In this document: positions 58,140 through 64,000 of the stretch, piece by piece | Layout of the letters: each line of letters begins with the position of its first letter | How positions within the stretch are numbered: position 1 is the stretch's first letter | Assembly: GCA_008477525.1 (NCBI GenBank) | Contig: SPDT01000006.1 | Coordinates: 1,267,501-1,331,500 of the forward strand | Direction: 5' to 3' | Origin: Hypomyces perniciosus | Lineage: Eukaryota; Ascomycota; Sordariomycetes; Hypocreales; Hypocreaceae | DNA: 64,000 nt | Position numbers and translations under genes: made by a program | Notes under the pieces: generated by a model | Database searches by the model: none | What the model was told of the DNA's origin: nothing | What the model saw: only the letters and a program-made list of their open reading frames with translations

Positions 58140-58679
58140 TCACGCCGGAGGAGTTGGGTGCCATTTGCTCAAAGGCTGCAGACTCAGTGATGCCTCCAAC
58201 GCGTGCCATGGGTTTTCGTTAAACGAAGGATCGTAGTAATCCTCATACCAAGGACGTTGCGAGCCGCCAGGGTTCATCTGACCGCCGCTTCGAGGACCTC
58301 CAAATGAACTCCCCGCGAAGCCGGTACCAGGTGCTGGACGTTCCGGTAAGCCAGCAGGGCGCACTAACGCCGGGCTTGGAATTGACGGTGCAGCAGGAGC
58401 AGCAGGTTGAGTCGTCGCCTCAGGCTCATCATCATCATCATCATCCAGGTCAATCTCATCGGCATTGGAGGTGGTGCTGATGGGAGGAGCCCCTAGGGGA
58501 GTCAAGTTTGATCCAGTTAAGGCTGCTTTTTTGGGCTGTTCGGCCTTCGTGAGATGGGAATCGACAACCGCGTCGGCGTGAGGATTGTATTTCCGCCTTT
58601 TTTGAGGCCGGTTTTGAGAGCCGAAGGACGAGAAGCCGAGGGCCGCAGCCATCATGGCAGCGTCATCAGGCGCGTCCAT
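58140..58679 (-). CDS. acidic, intrinsically disordered conserved protein
   Basis: A single exon of 179 residues from ATG 58679 (MDAPDDAAMMAAALGFSSFG). It has a nuclear-localisation-like RPQKRRKYNPHAD near 25-37, an acidic run IDLDDDDDDEPE near 76-87 coded by a GAT repeat, a Pro/Ala-rich middle, and the C-terminal block RPWYEDYYDPSFNENPWHALE, which resembles the conserved end of a family of short Pezizomycotina proteins of unknown function. The natural stop follows QPLSKWHPTPPA. Probably nuclear. No enzymatic motif. Divergent from the lipocalin-like gene. Gene call is moderately firm, function unknown. Confidence 0.7.
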   Translation of the reverse strand: MDAPDDAAMMAAALGFSSFGSQNRPQKRRKYNPHADAVVDSHLTKAEQPKKAALTGSNLTPLGAPPISTTSNADEIDLDDDDDDEPEATTQPAAPAAPSIPSPALVRPAGLPERPAPGTGFAGSSFGGPRSGGQMNPGGSQRPWYEDYYDPSFNENPWHALEASLSLQPLSKWHPTPPA

Positions 58680-59383
58680 GACTCTGTTTGTTTGTTATGC
58701 TTTTTTCAACTATAGCCAATTCTGTAGGAATAAAAACGGTGGATATTAGTTGAGGGCTTCAAAAACGCGCCTCTGCAAGATTGTGGCGCTCTGCGTTGAA
58801 GAGGCGGGTGTGTGGGATGTGGGATGTTGTGATGTGAGGTGATGAGGGTAGTCGGTCTCATTGGAATCGGAGGTCGCGCGAAGCGGACAGCGATTTTCAG
58901 CCTCAATCTTGCTTTCGGCTGGAAAAGCGGGGCCCGGGCCGTGTGACCTTATCCGCATAAGACTCTGTACTCCGTACATACGGAATCCTCGTATGAAAAC
59001 CGAGATATTCGTCAACATCTATATACTAGTTCGTACTATTTGTCATTTTTACATACACCAACCCTGTGGATTTTTACCAGAGGTTGGTTGCAGTTGTTGA
59101 GAATACGAGCATTTAGTCTTCGTCTTGCTTCAAGCCTCCTCAGGCATAAGTACTCCGAAGGTACGAAGTAGTACTCCGTACTGCTAGTAATTCCGTCCCC
59201 TGATGACGTAGGAACAAGTGTCTGAGAGCTCGGACTCATACACGTTCCAAGGAACGCTGTTGTTCTCATTCGACGCTCTAATATTCCTCTTCCACTGTAT
59301 TCTCCTATTGTCAGTACAACTTCTCGCCGGTGCAACCTGCAAGACTCGTCTCAATCACGCGGCTTTTCCACCATCAGCTCTCA
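58680..59383. promoter_or_regulatory. divergent promoter of the acidic protein and the lipocalin-like gene
   Basis: 704 bases; no gene. It contains TACTCCGTA at 58978 and 59172 and a TACGAAGTA variant at 59163, a dense cluster of the dispersed motif. Confidence 0.65.
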
Positions 59384-59989
59384 ATGGCAGATCCAAACCC
59401 CATAGCTCTTAAACTTCCCTCCAAGTACTCAGCCAAAGCGTCACCCGCTGACGCCAGCGCATCGCCGCCCGCTCCTGCGCTCGAATGGCTGTTACGAACA
59501 TGGACCGTAACACACTCAAGCCTCAGCATGTGGCGCTCTGCGCGTAACGTGCGAATCACCTACAAACCCCTCTCAGCCAAGTCCGACGGACGGCCACGCA
59601 TCGACGACCTTGTCGAGTATGAGCCCAGCAACAAGACCGGCGTGCTGAGCACCGTCGCGGGCGTGGATACGCAGGCCAGCGATGGAGGGTGGGATTGGAG
59701 AGGCAAGGGCTGGCTGTTCTTCGTGGGGAGTCATTGGGAGATCTTAGGATGGGGCGAGGAGACGATGGAGGATGGAACCCTGGAGAGATGGGCGGTGACG
59801 TGGTTTGCACCGACGATTTTTACGAAGGAGGGTCTTGATATTTACAGTGATAGGAGGGAGGGACTGAGCGAGGCAACGTATAAGAAGGTGGATGTAGCCT
59901 TGAGGAATATTGGAGTCAAAGAACTGGTGGATATGGTTGCGCAGGATATGCAACCAGTTGAGATAAAGCTTCCCTGGACGGAGAAATGA
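59384..59989 (+). CDS. lipocalin/calycin-like protein
   Basis: A single exon of 201 residues from ATG 59384 (MADPNPIALKLPSKY). The centre shows a lipocalin-like order: a Trp-containing first strand LLRTWTVTHSSLSMWRSARNVRITY, then DDLVEYEP, GWDWRGKGWL, SHWEILGWGEE and ERWAVTWFAPTIFTKEGLDIYSD. No signal peptide, so a cytosolic small beta-barrel that may bind a hydrophobic ligand. The family occurs widely in ascomycetes as hypothetical proteins; ligand unknown. The 3' end is 69 bases from the convergent LENG1-like gene, so the transcripts probably overlap. Confidence 0.8.
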   Translation: MADPNPIALKLPSKYSAKASPADASASPPAPALEWLLRTWTVTHSSLSMWRSARNVRITYKPLSAKSDGRPRIDDLVEYEPSNKTGVLSTVAGVDTQASDGGWDWRGKGWLFFVGSHWEILGWGEETMEDGTLERWAVTWFAPTIFTKEGLDIYSDRREGLSEATYKKVDVALRNIGVKELVDMVAQDMQPVEIKLPWTEK

Positions 59990-60058
59990 TACCTTGGGGA
60001 GTTGTCGCAGTTGGATTATATAGCCCGTGTAGTGTTTTTAATATGCAATAATATCTAT

Positions 60059-61118
60059 TCATCTTTCGTTACCCTGATGGCGCGGCGATCTTCGACCAGG
60101 CGAGCGGGAGCGGGAGTGACGATGTCGTCGTCGTCGCTCATCTTCCTTATGTCTTCTTCTTTCTCGGTGATCATCACGGTTGTCATGTCTATCCCGACTT
60201 CGTTCCCTAGATCCCCGCCTTGAGTCCCGTCTTTTCGAGTCTGAATGGTGTCTTGATTCTCTCTCATCTCTACTGTGTCTTTGGCGATGTGTTTCTTTTC
60301 GCAACTGCCTCAGTTCCTCGTCCCTCTCTTGCTGCAGCCTCTTGCGCTCCTTTTTTAACTCTCGCACCTGCGACGCGCCTTTCTTCATCATTGCTAACGG
60401 ATCATTAGTGACTATTCGTTGCGAGTCTCTTCCTTTGCGACTAGGGTCCTCATTCCCCCAGACATTTTTAGAGGAGGAGTCTGGTGCAACACCCTCGGAT
60501 TGAGAGTACCACGGTTTGCTGGTACCGTCCTTGCCAGCCGCGTTGGAGAGTCGCATCATGTATTGGTCCTCGTATTCCCTCTTCTTCTTCTTCGCTTCCT
60601 CTTCCGCCTCCTCATTCTTCTCTGTATGTGCCCTAGCTCGTTTATCCCCGAAAAGGTCGATATGACCAGCACGGTCTACAATCGGTGCCGAACTGGTTGA
60701 TTTTCGCGTCGATTCAATCGTCTTGAATTCAGCATCGTTTCTTTCCTTCGCCAATCTCAGCTCATAGTCTGTATCATCTTCTCCTGCCCGCTTCTTTTTC
60801 CTGCGCGAACCGCTAGGATGTGTTGATCGGGAGGCATCCCGCTCTTGTTCGATTCTCGCTGGTTCATCGTCTTTCTTGTCGTCTAGTGGTGGTGGCACTT
60901 CACCGCGCAAGATGGCGAGTCGTCGCTGGGCATCGATTTCTTGCATGCGTTGTTCTTCGGCCTCCTCTGCGGCCTTGGCGGCCGCCTCATCCCTTTGGAC
61001 GCGAGCAACGTTGTCGGCATTGTAGACGTTCCAAGACTTCTTTCCTAGAAGATGACTGACGTTTGTTAGCATGTTACAGAGAGCTCAAGGAATAAGTTTG
61101 ATGCGCCTACAGCGGCAT
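60059..61118 (-). CDS. LENG1/CIR_N-domain nuclear protein with RS tail
   Basis: Exons 61118-61111 (only 8 bases, ATGCCGCT) and 61055-60059 give 334 residues. The 55-base intron has a GTAGGC donor, a GCTAAC branch site and a CAG acceptor; joining makes MPLHLLGKKSWNVYNADNV, the conserved LENG1 N-terminus with the CIR_N domain (LLGKKSWNVYN, VARVQRDEAAAKAAEEAEEQ). The middle is charged; the last 90 residues are an Arg/Ser/His-rich RS-type tail (HRHSRSRSPGRRSP). Proteins of this kind associate with spliceosomal or transcription co-repressor complexes. Divergent from SEC18. The first-exon reading is persuasive because no other ATG gives the conserved start; Cwc25 is a related alternative. Confidence 0.82.
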
Positions 61119-61536
61119 TTTGGCTCGTCGCGGTGTCGGTTCTTCCTTGTGATCGTGGTAAGTTTCTGGTTTCAAGAGAAAAGCACGAAATCAACCAAAC
61201 TCCGGCATATTGTTTCGAGATCAAGAGCTGTAACTGGCGACGGAGCTCAGCTTATCGTGAGATCGATAAGGCGAGAGGAAGCAGGAGCGTGGGGCGATGA
61301 CATAGCGGCTAAACCGGATTAGGAAATTTAGTGTCAGTAACCTTCGCCCCTCGAAGCTCCAGCATGGCTTCAACGTACGTCACGTATTGATCCTTCTCCC
61401 GGTGCCTCGTTCACAACTGTCATTTGATCCTCATATATAAATTCTTTTTATTTCCCCTTAATCAACCACCGACTATATTCGATATATTATCGCGCTCTCC
61501 ATCCTATAGACTGCAGCATTGCGCACCACAGCCACG
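61119..61536. promoter_or_regulatory. divergent promoter of the LENG1-like gene and SEC18
   Basis: 418 bases between divergent ATGs; nothing coding recognised. Confidence 0.6.
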
Positions 61537-64000
61537 ATGTCTAGAGCCCCTCCGCCAGGCAATCCGGGGAGGTCGTTTTTCGGCGGCATGGGCTTGCCTG
61601 GAAGCAACCCACGAGGGCCTTCGGGCCAGGGACAGAGACCTCCTGCTCCTGGAGGCCAGTATGGTGGCGACAGATCATACCAAGCATACGGCGCGCCACA
61701 AGGAGGATACGGAGCACCGTCCCAACCGGGGCATGGCGATCCTCGTGGCGGGCCTGGTTCGCCCGGTATGCCGCGCTACAGCGAGAAAGGACCATCAAGC
61801 GGAGGCGGAAGGCCTGTCTCTTTGCAAGTTGAGAAGGTCTCGGATAAAACCCTCCAGTCAAGACTAATCTACGGCAACATGTATAGATGTCCAGAGCCAT
61901 ATCCCCCGTTGACACGCCTTCTAACTCCATCGTTTCATCTAGGTGTGCTGTTTCCCCCGACGACTTCCCACCTCGTCAAGATGGTTCCGACTATTACGTC
62001 CTGATTCGAGCCGGTCAGCCTCCTGGCGAGTTCGTTGTCACTGCAACGCCTGTGCCGGGATTCCCTCGGGGCTGCATCAGCTTGTCCGACCCTCAACGAA
62101 CCTGGTGTAGCATTGCTATGAGAGACGCCTTCACGGGTGAAGTTTTCGACCCGTTTGCTACCGGGGGCAAGGCATACTTGGGCTCTTTGGACGTGGAGAT
62201 TGGATTCGCTTCCCCAAACAAGAAGACCGACGTCCCTTATGACGAGGATGAACTTTCCAAGATCTTCATCAACACATTCCAGAACCAGGTTCTTGCCCCT
62301 GGGCAGCGAATTTTGATGGATGTTCGAAATGTTCCGCTGATGATTATCGTCAAGACGGTTGGCCTGGTTGACTTAGCCATGTCAGACGACGGTGGGAAAC
62401 AAGTCCTCAGAGAATCACATGCCAGAGGTATCCTCACAAACCAGACGCGAGTTCTCTTCCATCGTGATGGTAAGGGAGACTTCAACCTTAAGCCTTCCAT
62501 GTCAAAGCCGAATGCCAATGCAATCTTGGCACCTGATTTCAAATTTGAAGATATGGGAATTGGCGGTTTAGGCGACGAGTTCTCTACCATCTTCCGTCGA
62601 GCATTTGCGTCACGCGTGTTTCCCCCTGGCCTGGTCGCCAAGATGGGTATTCCACACGTTAAGGGAATGCTTCTTTATGGACCACCGGGAACCGGAAAGA
62701 CCTTGATTGCTAGACAAATCGGCAAAATGCTTAATGCCCGGCCACCCAAAGTCATCAACGGTCCCGAAGTGCTGAACAAATACGTTGGTCAGTCTGAAGA
62801 GAATATTCGTAAGCTTTTTGCAGATGCGGAGAAAGAGTACAAGGAAAAGGGCGATGAGAGTAGTCTTCACATCATCATTTTTGATGAGTTGGATGCGGTC
62901 TGCAAGCAGCGTGGATCTGGAGCTGGCGGAGGTACAGGTGTTGGTGACAGCGTTGTCAATCAGCTTCTATCTAAGCTCGATGGTGTTGACCAGCTTAACA
63001 ACATTCTCCTGATTGGAATGACGAACAGGAAGGACATGATCGACGATGCTCTTCTGCGACCTGGGCGTTTGGAAGTACACCTCGAAATTTCGCTCCCAGA
63101 TGAAGAAGGACGGCTTGAAATTCTCAAGATCCACACTTCCAAGATGAGCACCAACGGACTTCTCGACCACAACGTCAACCTTGAGGAGCTGGCGGGTCTT
63201 ACCAAGAACTTTTCGGGTGCTGAGATCAATGGTCTCGTCAAGGCAGCTGCTTCGTTTGCCTTCTCACGCCACACTGAGGTTGGGCAGCTGGCTGCCGTCA
63301 AGCAGGATGTGGCCAACATGAGGGTAAATCGTGATGATTTCATGAATGCCTTGACTGAAGTCCGCCCTGCTTACGGTGTATCCGAGGCAGAACTTGAGGA
63401 CGCCGTTAGACTAGGCATTATTCCTTACGGCCCACATATCAACGGTACCATCCAGGAGATGATGCGTGTTGTTGGCATGATCAAGGAGGATCCAAACAAA
63501 TTCAACACATCTGTACTCTTCCACGGACCGAGGTCCTCTGGAAAGACTGCGTTGGCTGCTCACATTGCCATGCAGTCTGGCTTCCCATTTGTCAAGATGG
63601 TGACACCAGCTGATCTTGTGGGTTACCGAGACGACTTTGCCAAAAAGGACTATGTTCACAAAGCCTTCGCGGATGCCTACAAATCACCTGCCAGTATTCT
63701 CATCTTAGATGACTTTGAGCGCCTGATTGGGTGGAACCCGATCGGTCCACGGTTCTCTGCTACCATGCTTGAGGCTTTGACGACGCTTATCGTCTCCAAA
63801 CCACCTAAGGTAAGTTAAAATTGAGCACTATTACCGCAATATGTCACTGATGATTTACAGGGTCACCGTCTCCTCGTCTTTGTTACAACATCAAAGGCTT
63901 CTGTTCTCAAGATGCTGGAAATTGACCAGGACTTTGCCAAGAAGGTTGCTGTGCCCGCAGTCTCGAACCTGCAGGAGCTTTCAACAGTGCTCAACGAGTC
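61537..64000 (+). CDS. SEC18: Sec18/NSF AAA ATPase (3' end outside window)
   Basis: NSF disassembles SNARE complexes after membrane fusion, with alpha-SNAP/Sec17. Exons 61537-61880, 61943-63809 and 63861 to beyond 64000; 783 residues are visible. The N-terminal 100 residues are Gly/Pro-rich (SFFGGMGLPGSNPRGP). The N-domain follows from about residue 100 (LQVEKVSDKTLQSRL; spliced GNMCAVSPDDFPP). D1 has the Walker A GPPGTGKT near residue 361, Walker B IIIFDELDAVC, MTNRKDMIDDALLRPGRLE with the arginine finger, and D2 has GPRSSGKTALAAH near 643 with ILILDDFERLIGW. The last visible part is GHRLLVFVTTSKASVLKML. Identification secure. Confidence 0.96.

Overview
The window is nuclear DNA of a filamentous ascomycete. 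Genes carry many short introns (about 50-100 bases) with GT-AG ends and CTAAC-like branch sites, coding exons are moderately GC-rich, and intergenic regions run from 0.4 to 4.5 kb. The protein set (Lys2, Met6, Prp43, CRM1, PRMT5, Spb4, Sec18, Zn2Cys6 regulator, Pezizomycotina-only proteins) and the dispersed TACGGAGTA/TACTCCGTA motif suggest Sordariomycetes, probably Hypocreales. That placement is inference from protein resemblance, not a search.

Layout, left to right. 0-2 kb: a partial unknown gene leaving the left edge and the chromo-barrel exon of eaf3, whose MRG half is not where it should be. 2-9.3 kb: divergent met6 (methionine synthase) and lys2 (aminoadipate reductase), sharing a 1.2 kb promoter with a perfect CPC1/GCN4 box. 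9.7-14 kb: two inner-kinetochore genes (Nkp2/Cnl2-like and a CENP-Q/Fta7-like protein with five AT-hooks) flanking a thioredoxin-like membrane protein. 14.6-20.4 kb: a secreted Ser/Thr-rich wall protein and RTP1. 20.4-31.1 kb: a gene-poor stretch holding a secreted, GPI-like App1-domain protein with a broken catalytic motif, and a spliced 119-residue cysteine-rich protein. 31.1-43.7 kb: dense housekeeping block: PRP43, PRMT5, alanine-glyoxylate aminotransferase, CRM1. 44.7-52.2 kb: Zn2Cys6 factor with a His/Gln repeat, SPB4, DGK1. 52.2-57 kb: a 4 kb gene-free upstream region leading through a TATA box to a small conserved coiled-coil protein. 57.4-64 kb: a doubtful small frame, an acidic disordered protein, a lipocalin-like protein, a LENG1/CIR_N splicing-type protein, and SEC18 running off the right edge.

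Functional themes are amino-acid synthesis under probable cross-pathway control (met6, lys2), centromere structure (Nkp2, CENP-Q), RNA processing and ribosome synthesis (PRP43, SPB4, LENG1-like, CRM1 export), and membrane or lipid biology (DGK1, SEC18, App1-like). No transposon, rRNA, tRNA or CRISPR was recognised. All exon boundaries were set by eye from splice consensus plus frame continuity and length against known families; no alignment was run.
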